From positions 1 through 25,856 of the forward strand of contig JBGZFC010000039.1 in NCBI GenBank assembly GCA_041846575.1: DNA of 25,856 nt, read 5' to 3'. The DNA is from JBGZFC01 sp041846575. GTDB taxonomy: Bacteria; Bacteroidota; Bacteroidia; Bacteroidales; Dysgonomonadaceae. The notes under the pieces were generated by a model. The model worked only from the letters and a program-made list of their open reading frames with translations. It searched no databases and was not told where the DNA came from. Position 1 is the first letter of the stretch. Each line of letters starts with the position of its first letter. This document shows positions 15,977 to 23,759 of the stretch, piece by piece. Position numbers and translations under genes: made by a program.

Positions 15977-16822
15977 TTAATTTGTATCACTTGATGCGAA
16001 AAGTTGCTGTATCCGACTTTTGTGTTGCATAGTGGCATTAAACAGAGCTTCGATATTTACCTTGCTTTCTACCATATCTTCATTCTCCATTACACCGATA
16101 TAACCACCCGGTGCAGGTTCCGAATAGAGAGCGTTAGCGGGAACAGTTGAAAAAAGTCCGAAATATAGTTTTTCGGAAATTCTCTCCAACGATGCGTTCA
16201 TCAGCACCGCCTTATTGTCGAGAATAATTATCGGGTCGATAAGGTTTTCCAAATCACGCACCTGATGAGTGGAAATCACACTACAGGTGTTTTCCGATAC
16301 ATATTGCACAATAATTCTACGAAACAGTGTTTTTGACGGAATATCCAAACCGTTGCTCGGTTCGTCCATTAACAACAGCTCGACATTTGTGGCGATAGCG
16401 AATGCTATGGCAGCCTTCTTGGTCTGTCCGTGCGATAGTTTGTTTAGTTTTTTATCGCCTTCCACATCAAATTCTTTTAAGATAGTCTCGAATTTGTTGT
16501 TGTCGAAATTCGGATAAAAAGGTGCGTTTATTTTCGCGAAACAGCGAATGGAATAGTCGTTTTGGATAAACTCCAAATCTTCGGGCAGATAATAGATGCG
16601 ACTTAAAAACGAAGGTGTTCTGTCAAACGGATTTTCTCCTAAAACGGAACAAGTTCCATTACAAGGTTTTTGCAATCCTGAAATAATTTTCAGAAGTGTA
16701 GTCTTTCCCACTCCGTTTTCGCCGAGAAGTCCGTAAATTTTTCCGGCTTCAAGTTTCATTGAAATATCGTTCAATACTTCCTTTTTACCGTATTTGAACG
16801 AGAGATTGTTAATTGTAATCAT
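15977..16822 (-). CDS. ABC transporter ATP-binding protein (ABC-2/YtrB-like)
   Basis: ATPase of 281 residues from ATG 16822 (MITINNLSFKYGKKEVLNDI). An ATG four codons earlier (16834) falls inside the leader repeat, and the equivalent ATPase at 14398 also starts MITL directly after its repeat, so 16822 is preferred. Walker A is GENGVGKTT; the signature is LSHGQTKKAAIA, with His in place of the usual Gly; Walker B is LLMDEPSNGLD; the H-loop is STHQ. About 60 residues follow the ATPase core, ending RIQQLFASSDTN. First gene of the ATPase-permease-GntR operon, behind a good promoter with a candidate operator. Confidence 0.92.
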   Translation of the reverse strand: MITINNLSFKYGKKEVLNDISMKLEAGKIYGLLGENGVGKTTLLKIISGLQKPCNGTCSVLGENPFDRTPSFLSRIYYLPEDLEFIQNDYSIRCFAKINAPFYPNFDNNKFETILKEFDVEGDKKLNKLSHGQTKKAAIAFAIATNVELLLMDEPSNGLDIPSKTLFRRIIVQYVSENTCSVISTHQVRDLENLIDPIIILDNKAVLMNASLERISEKLYFGLFSTVPANALYSEPAPGGYIGVMENEDMVESKVNIEALFNATMQHKSRIQQLFASSDTN

Positions 16823-16925
16823 ATTTTTTGGCATTTGGCTATTGGCGTTTGGCTATTAGCTTTGTATTGGACTGACTTGCCTTTTGCCAAGTACGTTTGT
16901 TTTATTTTATTTATTTGGATTTCAA
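16823..16925 (-). repeat. Repeated ~100-nt leader, copy before the ABC-2 ATPase
   Basis: Minus-strand blocks: AAATAAAACAAACGTA, CTTGGCAAAAGGCAAGTCAG, TCCAATACAAAGCTAATAGC and CAAACGCCAATAGCCAAATG, then ATG after about 12 nt. Same block order as at 14399 and 13581, although this gene belongs to another operon. Confidence 0.6.
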
Positions 16926-16963
16926 TTATTTTCACTACTTCCCAATAACTAAGATTAATCGAA

Positions 16964-17023
16964 GATTAGTGTATTAGTGATATAGAACACCACAAAAGTA
17001 TTACTTATTTTTATATCTGCAAA
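16964..17023 (-). promoter_or_regulatory. Promoter plus candidate GntR operator of the ABC-2 operon
   Basis: Minus strand: TTTG (17020-17023), 19 nt, TACTTTTG (16993-17000), 13 nt, then CACTAATACACTAAT (16965-16979), i.e. two CACTAAT half-sites 8 nt apart just past the predicted start of transcription. The whole arrangement recurs with identical spacing at 17610-17669. The leader to ATG 16822 is about 160 nt and includes the repeat. Confidence 0.8.
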
Positions 17024-17110
17024 TTTATTTTTCAGATTTAATTTTTTTTTTTGCGATAAAATAATTTTATCTCTTTCTGTTGATATTTTTAAAATATACA
17101 GAATGGAACG

Positions 17111-17551
17111 TTAGGGTATTATTTTCGATAAATTATTCTCAACTTTTGCTTCAACACGAAGTGTATTTGTAGCAATATCGACATTTTGCAAGCGAGCCGG
17201 TTTTGCGTTTGCCACTACCACAACTTCGTCCAGCATAATGTTTCCGAAATCGAGTACAACTGACTGACCGTCTTCCGGCACTACCGTTTGTGTTTCGTAT
17301 CCCACAAACGAAACTTTAAGAAAAGTGTCTTCCTGAGTGATTTGCTTTAACGCATACTCGCCTTTGGCGTTGGTTACGGCGCCAACTACTATAGTGCTAT
17401 CTGCTTTTGAGCATAGTACTACATTGGCAAATTGCAACGGTTCATTTGCGATGTTGGTTACTTTTCCGGTAAGCTGGTTGTTTTGTGCTTTTGCAGTGAA
17501 CATGGTTGAAACCGCAATCATAGCGACAATAATAATTGATTTTGTTTTCAT
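17111..17551 (-). pseudogene. Truncated outer-membrane protein gene (N-terminal CarboxypepD_reg-like domain only)
   Basis: 146 codons from ATG 17551 (the longer in-frame start at 17599 would put 16 residues before the signal peptide). Signal peptide MKTKSIIIVAMIAVSTMFTAKAQ, then a carboxypeptidase-regulatory-like domain (LTGKVTNIANEPLQFANVVL, NAKGEYALKQI, VSFVGYETQTVVP), and the DEVVVVANAKP linker that normally leads to a plug and a large beta-barrel. Translation stops at NNLSKIIP; nothing barrel-like follows before the next promoter. Full members have 700-900 residues, so this is most likely the stump of a deleted gene. It keeps an intact promoter and the same operator as the ABC-2 operon, so it may still be expressed as a small periplasmic protein. 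Confidence 0.7.
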
Positions 17552-17609
17552 TTCCTTTTTTGTTTTAATTGGTTTGTTATTCGTTATTTTATTTGCCACC
17601 TCAACACAC

Positions 17610-17669
17610 GATTAGTGTATTAGTGAAGTAGGACACTGCAAAAGTAATACTTGTTTTTATATCTGCAAA
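17610..17669 (-). promoter_or_regulatory. Second copy of the promoter/operator module
   Basis: Minus strand: TTTG (17666-17669), 19 nt, TACTTTTG (17639-17646), 13 nt, CACTAATACACTAAT (17611-17625). The -33, -7 and both half-sites are identical to the module at 16964-17023 and the segment between is almost so. The start codon at 17551 is 59 nt downstream of the operator. Confidence 0.8.
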
Positions 17670-17713
17670 TAAAATACACACATTTAACTTTATTTAATAC
17701 TTAAGGATTAGAC

Positions 17714-17749
17714 AAAAAAAATCTTGCGACTTCACACAAAGCCGCAAGA
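17714..17749 (-). terminator. Rho-independent terminator of the TonB receptor gene
   Basis: Minus strand: TCTTGCGGCTT, loop TGTGTG, AAGTCGCAAGA, then eight T. Stem arms 17722-17732 and 17739-17749, with one G-T pair. It lies 44 nt past the stop at 17793. Confidence 0.92.
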
Positions 17750-17792
17750 CACAACATATTAAACAGTTAGCCTGTCAATCTATATTCTAAAA

Positions 17793-19874
17793 TCAATCAA
17801 ACAGATAACTCACTCCACCCGTCAACCAGAATCCGGGTTGTGTAATATTACCAAAATCCACGTGTGTAGTATTGAGGATATTGTTCAGATTGACGAAAAT
17901 ATTTATGTTTTTAATCGCGTAATTAGATTTCAAATCTAACAACACAAACGGTTTGAAAGGAGTAGCGACTTCGTGAGCACTTTCCGTTTCTGTCGCCGGA
18001 ATATATTTCAGATAACTTCCTGCTCGTTCCTGATAACGCATATTCCACGAGAAAGTAAAGTTTTCAATTATACGATGTTCAATACCAAGCGTAAATTTAT
18101 GTTTCAAATAGTTTGAAACGTAAGCTGACAGAGGATTGTCCTGGCTGTCATTATCGCTTTTTTGAGAGATATATTGATAACCGATTCTCAACCGCTCAAC
18201 GGGTTGTCGCTCTCCCAACCAACGAGAAACATTGACAGTTGCATCTACACTTGCACCGTAAGTATTTAAAGTTGCACGATTTTGAGCGTGATACAGAGAG
18301 TCCTCAGTACTGAAAATCCAATCGATAAGATTGTCTCCTTTGGTATAAAATGCGTTTAGATTGGCAGCAACAACCTGTCTGTTATAACGCATTCCCACTT
18401 CTACCGATTGAGTATATTCGGGTGTAAGTCCTGCAAATCCGCGATGTTTCCCTGCTTTATAATACAAATCAGTAAAGGTTGGCATCCTCGTTGCTTTACT
18501 CCACGAAGTATAAAGCGTAACGGCATCGGTTGCACGATACGAAACATTCACGGCAGGATAAAAACCGCCTGCTTTCAACGTATCGGCAAGAGCCGTGTTG
18601 TAGTTGTAAAGTCCGCCGAGCGAAAGTGTCACTTTATTTAATATAAAATTGTGTTCTGCAAAAAAACTGATATTGGAACGATTATCCCAAAGAGTATAGT
18701 TTCCTTTTGGTTGTCGCATCGGCTTGCCTAAATTGCTGCTCAACACGCCCTCATTGCGAAACTCTCCACCGATACCGGTAACACCTAATTTTGAAGCATA
18801 TTGCATATTCAGATTGATGCCGTAAACATCGGTTTGGTGATAATTTGGAGCTTTGTACCACGCCGGGATATTGGGCGTTCCCGGTCTAAACAGATGAAAC
18901 TCATCATAATGTCTGCTCCAATAGATTTGAGGAATAAATTTCAATTTTCCGCTTGTTTCTCCTTTTATCGAAAAAAACAGTCCCTGAGTGTCATCGTACT
19001 GATTAGGAAATGCGGCGGCATAAAATGTATTGGCGCCATATTTTTTATCGTTCACTCCAGCCTGAATATCGACATGCGATTCTTCTATATTGAAACGACT
19101 CTCCCAAAGAAGATTAGAGATTTTGTAATCGCTGTTGGCAATATATCCGTTGGATTGCTTATATCCTGCAGATAGAGTATGAACCGAATGCTTTGCTTTG
19201 TATGCACCACGCACTTCACCGCTTAAAAGGGCGTGCATTCCGCCTTCCAACTTGGCAAAAGCGTTGGCTTTGTTGTCTTTTTTTGTTACTATATTGATAC
19301 CGCCCGAAAAGGCACCCGCTCCAAAAATAAGGGATGATGGTCCTTGAACTATTTCGATGCGTTCGATATCGGAAAGATTGATAGGAATGTCAAGACTATA
19401 GTGTCCTGTTTGTGGATTGGTAAGGTTTACACCATTAAGTAGGATTGCATTTTGGTCGAATGAGCCGCCACGAATGGTTATATCAGCCTGTACACCGTGC
19501 GGTCCGCGTTGGAGTACGTCAACTCCAGAATAATAACTTAGTAAATCTTGAATACTCTTGACAGGCGACCGCTCAATCTGCTCAACATAGATAACATTTA
19601 CCATTTTCGACGAAAGTTTCAACGGTAAGGCTGCTTTTGAGCCGGTAACAACAATTTCGTCCAACTCTTTTTCAGGAATTGAGTCCGATTTTGTTTCAAT
19701 CGCTACTCTTTCAATCGGGGTTATCGATGCCGCATGGGCACTTATCAAGGCGCAACCCGAAAGTACACCTATCGTTACAGCTTTATGAATGCTGTTGAAA
19801 ACGCTGTACGATTTTCGGCTAAATCGCTTAAATCGAAACGTTTTAGGATTAATAAATTGTTTTTTTTCGTTCAT
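17793..19874 (-). CDS. TonB-dependent outer-membrane receptor (BtuB/siderophore-receptor type)
   Basis: Receptor of 693 residues for energised uptake of a large nutrient. It has a long basic pre-signal (FRFKRFSRKSYSVF, residues 13-26) before the hydrophobic stretch VTIGVLSGCALISAHA. The TonB box is near ELDEIVVTGSK; the plug domain (about 75-195) has SIQDLLSYYSGVDVLQRG, ADITIRGGSFDQNAILLNGV and RIEIVQGPSSLIFGAGAFSG; the rest is a 22-stranded barrel with a C-terminal strand ending VSYLFD. The closest group is BtuB-like, but I see no cobalamin riboswitch in the 296-nt upstream region and no transport genes nearby, so the substrate (cobalamin, haem, iron chelate) stays open. It has its own terminator. 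Confidence 0.92.
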   Translation of the reverse strand: MNEKKQFINPKTFRFKRFSRKSYSVFNSIHKAVTIGVLSGCALISAHAASITPIERVAIETKSDSIPEKELDEIVVTGSKAALPLKLSSKMVNVIYVEQIERSPVKSIQDLLSYYSGVDVLQRGPHGVQADITIRGGSFDQNAILLNGVNLTNPQTGHYSLDIPINLSDIERIEIVQGPSSLIFGAGAFSGGINIVTKKDNKANAFAKLEGGMHALLSGEVRGAYKAKHSVHTLSAGYKQSNGYIANSDYKISNLLWESRFNIEESHVDIQAGVNDKKYGANTFYAAAFPNQYDDTQGLFFSIKGETSGKLKFIPQIYWSRHYDEFHLFRPGTPNIPAWYKAPNYHQTDVYGINLNMQYASKLGVTGIGGEFRNEGVLSSNLGKPMRQPKGNYTLWDNRSNISFFAEHNFILNKVTLSLGGLYNYNTALADTLKAGGFYPAVNVSYRATDAVTLYTSWSKATRMPTFTDLYYKAGKHRGFAGLTPEYTQSVEVGMRYNRQVVAANLNAFYTKGDNLIDWIFSTEDSLYHAQNRATLNTYGASVDATVNVSRWLGERQPVERLRIGYQYISQKSDNDSQDNPLSAYVSNYLKHKFTLGIEHRIIENFTFSWNMRYQERAGSYLKYIPATETESAHEVATPFKPFVLLDLKSNYAIKNINIFVNLNNILNTTHVDFGNITQPGFWLTGGVSYLFD

Positions 19875-19902
19875 TTGATTATTAAATTTAAAAATGAAAG
19901 TA

Positions 19903-19910
19903 CAAAGGTA
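19903..19910 (-). promoter_or_regulatory. Candidate -7 box for the TonB receptor gene
   Basis: Minus strand TACCTTTG matches TAnnTTTG, 29 nt upstream of the ATG. The nearest TTTG (19937-19940) is 26 nt away, longer than the ideal spacing. Confidence 0.45.
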
Positions 19911-20029
19911 CTCTTTTTCTATTTTTTTATAAATCCCAAAAGAATGAATTTATGTGTTTTTTCATAATTTCCCGCATTTCATTTCACTATTGAAATAAAA
20001 ATCGTAATTTCGCTTTATTAAATTTAGGG

Positions 20030-20165
20030 AACAAGTTGACAAGTTAACAAAGACATAAGACCTTTTTAGATTTCGGATTTACGATTCTTACCGCTCCAAA
20101 GCGAATTCTTTCACGTGGTATCAGCCCCAAAAGCATCAGACATCCGACTTCTGACATCCGACAAA
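20030..20165. repeat. Cluster of short-word repeats before the NlpC/P60 gene
   Basis: The intergenic region contains ACAAGTTGACAAGTTAACAA (20031-20050), TTCGGATTTACGATTC (about 20072-20087) and ACATCCGAC twice, separated by TTCTG (about 20140-20162), ending five bases before the A-run and ATG at 20171. The word AAATCCGAAATCG also occurs near 7855-7880. Nothing here looks like a gene. Confidence 0.5.
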
Positions 20166-20170
20166 AAAAC

Positions 20171-21277
20171 ATGAAAGAAATTATTCAATCGATACAAAAA
20201 AAAATCATCTCTGACACAAGAGTTGAAGTTTTTAATATCAGAGCTTTACATAAGCAAGACACAATCATATTAAGAGGGTCAACAACCAACGTTGATGCAT
20301 ACAAAGATATACTTTTGCAGGCGAGAAAGAACTACGCGAAGGTAAAAGATTCTATCCGTTTACTGCCGGATGTCGAGTTGGGAGAAAAAAACATGGGAAT
20401 TGTTTACAATTCTATGGGAATTGTTCACTCTAAGCCACGTCGCTCTTCCGAAACAACAACTCAAGTACTTTTGGGAATGCCCCTGAAAATTATAGAAAAG
20501 AGAGATGAGTGGCTGCGTATTCAATCTCCCGATAAATATATCGGGTGGATAAACGGTGCCATAAAACGTGTTTCGCCCGAAGAATTAAAAACTTACAATA
20601 AACAAACCAAAATAATTATCACCAATGTAACCTCTCTTTCTTATTCGCAGGCAAACGACAAATCGGAACCCGTCTCAGACCTGTTAATGGGAAATATGTT
20701 GGTGTTGAAAGGCGAAAATGAAACGTTTTACCATGTTTCATATCCCGATGGTCGCGAAGCGTTTGTAAAGAAAACGGATGCGAAGTTACTTTCGGATTGG
20801 GCAAAGGATATTTGCCTGACAGGAGAGAGTATAGAAAATTTAAGTCGAAAATTTATGGGTGTGCCTTATGTTTGGGGCGGGACATCATCCAATGGATTGG
20901 ATTGTAGCGGATTAACCAAAACCGTATATTTCAATCACGGCATAATACTTCCTCGCGACGCCTCACAACAAGTGCTTTGCGGAAAACTGATAGATGATAA
21001 AGGCAATTTCGGTAATTCCGGAAAGGGCGATTTAGTGTTTTTCGGTAAAAGAGCCACTACCGAAGATCCGGAAGAGAAAGCAAATCACGTAGGCATTTAT
21101 ATAGGGAATATGCGTTTTATACACGCTTCCGACTACGTTCGAATCAACAGTTTCGACCCTGCCGACCCACTATATGACGAGTTTAATACCAAAAGATATT
21201 TGCGAACAAAGAGAATTATCGGCGAAACAGGCACAAAGGGAATAGAGCCGATTTTCGAGAATGAACTTTACAAATGA
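20171..21277 (+). CDS. NlpC/P60 (C40) endopeptidase with SH3 domains, YkfC-like
   Basis: Cysteine endopeptidase of 368 residues, probably gamma-D-glutamyl-L-diamino-acid endopeptidase (dipeptidyl-peptidase VI) acting on murein peptides. No signal peptide is visible from this start (MKEIIQSIQKKIISDTRVEV). The N-terminal 65 residues resemble a BON-like module (tentative). Two bacterial SH3-like segments follow (about 75-135, with WLRIQSPDKYIGWI, and 147-210). The catalytic domain starts near 225: Cys245 in VWGGTSSNGLDCSGL, His306 in NHVGIYIG, His318 in FIHAS. The neighbour 35 nt downstream is a dipeptide epimerase, the same pair as ykfB/ykfC of Bacillus, which supports peptide recycling rather than wall cleavage. 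Confidence 0.9.
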   Translation: MKEIIQSIQKKIISDTRVEVFNIRALHKQDTIILRGSTTNVDAYKDILLQARKNYAKVKDSIRLLPDVELGEKNMGIVYNSMGIVHSKPRRSSETTTQVLLGMPLKIIEKRDEWLRIQSPDKYIGWINGAIKRVSPEELKTYNKQTKIIITNVTSLSYSQANDKSEPVSDLLMGNMLVLKGENETFYHVSYPDGREAFVKKTDAKLLSDWAKDICLTGESIENLSRKFMGVPYVWGGTSSNGLDCSGLTKTVYFNHGIILPRDASQQVLCGKLIDDKGNFGNSGKGDLVFFGKRATTEDPEEKANHVGIYIGNMRFIHASDYVRINSFDPADPLYDEFNTKRYLRTKRIIGETGTKGIEPIFENELYK

Positions 21278-21312
21278 TACCCCTCTAAAAATCGAAAAAA
21301 ATACTTGCTGAT

Positions 21313-22344
21313 ATGAAACTTTTTTGGACACCCTACGAGTTAGAATTACGACATACATTTACCATTTCCGGATTTTCGCGAAAAACCACTCCCGTTGTTC
21401 TTACCAAAATAGAATATGATGGATTGGCAGGCTACGGCGAGGCTTCATTGCCACAATATCTGGGAGAGACACAGGCTTCTGTAATTGATTTTCTGAAAAG
21501 AGTGAATTTTTCTCCGTTTCAAAACCCGACAAACATAGACGAAATATTGGAATACGTTGACAATATTGCTCCGAACAATACCGCCGCGAAAGCATCCATA
21601 GATATAGCATTGCACGATTTGGCAGGGAAAATAATCGGTAAACCATGGCACAAAATTCTTGGATTAAACAGAAATAATGCACCAAACACCACCTTTACAA
21701 TCGGGATGGATACGGATGAAATAGTAAAAGAAAAAACACATGAAGCAATTAACAGATTCAAAATCCTCAAAGTAAAATTGGGTGGAAATGACGATAAAAG
21801 GATGATAAAAGCGATACGTTCCGTTACGCAAATGCCGTTAGCTATAGATGCAAATCAAGGTTGGCGAGACAGGGAAATGGCTTTGGATATGATTTTGTGG
21901 TTGCACGAACAGGACGTAGTAATGATTGAACAACCAATGCCAAAACATGATTTAGACAATACAGCATGGCTGACACAACGAAGTCCGTTGCCGATTTTTG
22001 CCGATGAATCGGTGCAACGATTGGCTGATGTGCAACAATTGAAAGGGGTTTTCTCAGGAATAAACATCAAACTAATGAAGTGCTCCGGGATGAGAGAAGC
22101 GTGGCAAATGTTTCAATATGCAAAAAAAGAGAATATGAAAACTATGATGGGCTGCATGACCGAAACATCATGTGCCATTTCGGCTGCATCTCAAATCTAC
22201 GCAGAAATGGATTTTGCCGATTTAGACGGGGCACTACTTATCAGCAACGACTGTTTTGAAGGAGCTAAACTAGAAAACGGAAAAATTGTTGCTTCCGATC
22301 TACCTGGAATAGGAATAACACCAAATAAGACTCTTAATTTTTAG
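21313..22344 (+). CDS. Dipeptide epimerase (L-Ala-D/L-Glu epimerase)
   Basis: Enolase-superfamily enzyme of 343 residues that should turn L-Ala-D-Glu from murein into L-Ala-L-Glu, making it usable by ordinary peptidases. Acid/base lysines Lys153 and Lys155 in ILKVKLGG; metal ligands Asp179 (AIDANQGW), Glu206 (VMIEQPMP) and Asp231 (FADESV); second-side Lys253 in INIKLMKCSGM. The specificity signature MGCMTETSCAISAA (around 279-292) fits Ala-Glu epimerases. The N-terminal capping domain is complete. It is co-directional with the YkfC-like gene, 35 nt apart, so a two-gene operon is likely. Confidence 0.92.
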   Translation: MKLFWTPYELELRHTFTISGFSRKTTPVVLTKIEYDGLAGYGEASLPQYLGETQASVIDFLKRVNFSPFQNPTNIDEILEYVDNIAPNNTAAKASIDIALHDLAGKIIGKPWHKILGLNRNNAPNTTFTIGMDTDEIVKEKTHEAINRFKILKVKLGGNDDKRMIKAIRSVTQMPLAIDANQGWRDREMALDMILWLHEQDVVMIEQPMPKHDLDNTAWLTQRSPLPIFADESVQRLADVQQLKGVFSGINIKLMKCSGMREAWQMFQYAKKENMKTMMGCMTETSCAISAASQIYAEMDFADLDGALLISNDCFEGAKLENGKIVASDLPGIGITPNKTLNF

Positions 22345-22408
22345 GATTGGAATATTATTACAAATTCCCAACAGGTTAATACATGTTAATAATGCTGCAT
22401 TTATTTTT

Positions 22409-22416
22409 TACTTTTG
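22409..22416 (+). promoter_or_regulatory. Candidate -7 box for the LRR protein gene
   Basis: TACTTTTG matches TAnnTTTG, 56 nt before ATG 22472. There is no TTTG at the -33 position. The same octamer is used in the two strong promoters at 16993 and 17639. Confidence 0.45.
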
Positions 22417-22471
22417 TATGTTTGTGTCTCAATTTATATAATTACATAATATAAACTTAAAAATATTGAAC

Positions 22472-23494
22472 ATGAAAAGATTATTGTCTCTATTATTAAT
22501 TTATTTTGCATCATTAGTATGCTGTTATTCGGTTTTTGCCCAACATGAAATCTCTACAAAAGCGGGTAAATACGACTTAAACGAATATTTTGAACTGACA
22601 ACGGCTTTGGATGTGGGTCAACAAGTAAAGATGTACTTCAAAGGTTCTAATGTATGGGTCGATCTCAACAACAACCAACAATTCGACGAGGGAGAACAGG
22701 CTTTTACCGATACTGCTGATTACAAGATGTACACCATTGGTAGTCAAACTTTTCGTGTGTATGGAAATGTGGAAGAATTCCTTTGTCGTGAATCACGATT
22801 AATCGACGTAGATTTTACACATTTTCCCAATATCAAAGCTTTGGGAGTAAGCAAAAACGAATTGACATCTATAGATATCAGTCAAAATCTTGAATTGGAC
22901 TATTTCGAATGTAATTCCAATAAGATAAGCGAACTAAATGTAACCGGACTAAACAAGCTGAAAGTGATTTCTTGTCAGGACAACACTATTTCTAAGTTGG
23001 ATATAAGTAACAAACCCGGACTTTATTATCTTTCCGTGGCTAAGAATAAGATCAAAGAGCCGGAAATGGAAGAGATTGTAACCAATCTTCCGCAAAAGAC
23101 TGAGGCAGATCCCGGTTTTCTCTACGCGGCTGTATTGTCTCCGAGTGAAGGTAATGTTATGACTCCTGATCAAGTGGCTAATGCAAAGGCAAAAAAGTGG
23201 AAAGTAAAGGCTTGGAACGGTTCTGCATGGGTAGAATTTGAAGGAACACAAACTTCCGTGGAGTCAATAGAAGCAAATCATCCCGGACTGACGGCACGCT
23301 ACACAAACGGAATACTCTATTTAGACAACTTGGAGGTGGGAGAAATGATTAAAGTATATGGAATGGATGGACGTTTAGCCCTCGAAACCGTTGCTACAAA
23401 CACAACAATGTCTTTCTCTTGCGGAATGCATCTCGGTTGTTATCTGATTAGTAACGGTTATGGTCGCACGGTAAAAATGCTTATCGGCAAGTAA
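22472..23494 (+). CDS. Secreted leucine-rich-repeat protein with type IX-like C-terminal domain
   Basis: Exported surface-type protein of 340 residues from ATG 22472 (a TTG two codons earlier is ignored). Signal peptide MKRLLSLLLIYFASLVCCYSVFAQ. Then a beta-rich domain with VWVDLNNNQQFDEGEQ, and about four to five LRRs of the Bacteroidetes/internalin-J type: LIDVDFTHFPNIKALGVSKN, LTSIDISQNLELDYFECNSN, ISELNVTGLNKLKVISCQDN, ISKLDISNKPGLYYLSVAKN. The last ~75 residues (YTNGILYLDNL, IKVYGMDGRLALE, GMHLGCYLISN, VKMLIGK) have the layout of a type A type IX sorting domain. Like the gingipain it is thus a probable type IX cargo; ligand unknown. A terminator follows at 23529. Confidence 0.85.
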   Translation: MKRLLSLLLIYFASLVCCYSVFAQHEISTKAGKYDLNEYFELTTALDVGQQVKMYFKGSNVWVDLNNNQQFDEGEQAFTDTADYKMYTIGSQTFRVYGNVEEFLCRESRLIDVDFTHFPNIKALGVSKNELTSIDISQNLELDYFECNSNKISELNVTGLNKLKVISCQDNTISKLDISNKPGLYYLSVAKNKIKEPEMEEIVTNLPQKTEADPGFLYAAVLSPSEGNVMTPDQVANAKAKKWKVKAWNGSAWVEFEGTQTSVESIEANHPGLTARYTNGILYLDNLEVGEMIKVYGMDGRLALETVATNTTMSFSCGMHLGCYLISNGYGRTVKMLIGK

Positions 23495-23528
23495 TTGCAT
23501 TGACCGACCCGGTCTGTTTTCAAATAAG

Positions 23529-23577
23529 AAAATCCCGTTTGACAAAGAGAAAAAGTGCAGAGTCAGACGGGATTTTT
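23529..23577 (+). terminator. Rho-independent terminator after the LRR gene
   Basis: Arms AAAATCCCGTTTGAC (23529-23543) and GTCAGACGGGATTTTT (23562-23577), with one mismatch, a 18-nt loop and a T-run at the end. It lies 34 nt past the stop codon. Confidence 0.88.
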
Positions 23578-23667
23578 GTGTTTTTTAAGAGGCAGCACAG
23601 CTATACCTCTGTGAAAAAACTTACAGTCAGGCAATATAATGAATTGCAGACAAATTACTTTCACTTA

Positions 23668-23751
23668 CTACCGACATTTATATAAAGTGTAAGTCTTAAC
23701 TGCTTCACATACATTGCCATTTCTTATAGCATATATTATGCGATCGGTCAT
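23668..23751 (-). pseudogene. Short ORF resembling a cut L7/L12 C-terminal-like module
   Basis: 27 residues, MTDRIIYAIRNGNVCEAVKT then YTLYKCR. The pattern (I-x-AI-x-NGN-x-x-EAVK) resembles the start of small ribosomal L7/L12-C-terminal-like proteins, whose GLKEAK continuation is missing here. It starts eight bases after the DinD-linked remnant. Most likely debris; low certainty. Confidence 0.3.
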
Positions 23752-23759
23752 CTCTTTTC

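Noticed and set aside
17040..17075. Palindrome GATAAAATAATTTTATC beside a long T-run as a terminator
   Set aside because: For the minus-strand gene the A-run follows the hairpin, and for the plus strand the T-run precedes it, so it cannot work as an intrinsic terminator in either direction.
7730..20165. CRISPR array from the repeated words in spacers
   Set aside because: Repeats are degenerate, of 7-20 nt, lack uniform spacers, and no cas genes are present.
19875..20170. Cobalamin riboswitch upstream of the BtuB-like receptor
   Set aside because: No B12-box-like sequence or multi-stem GC-rich leader is visible; the leader implied by the -7 box is very short.
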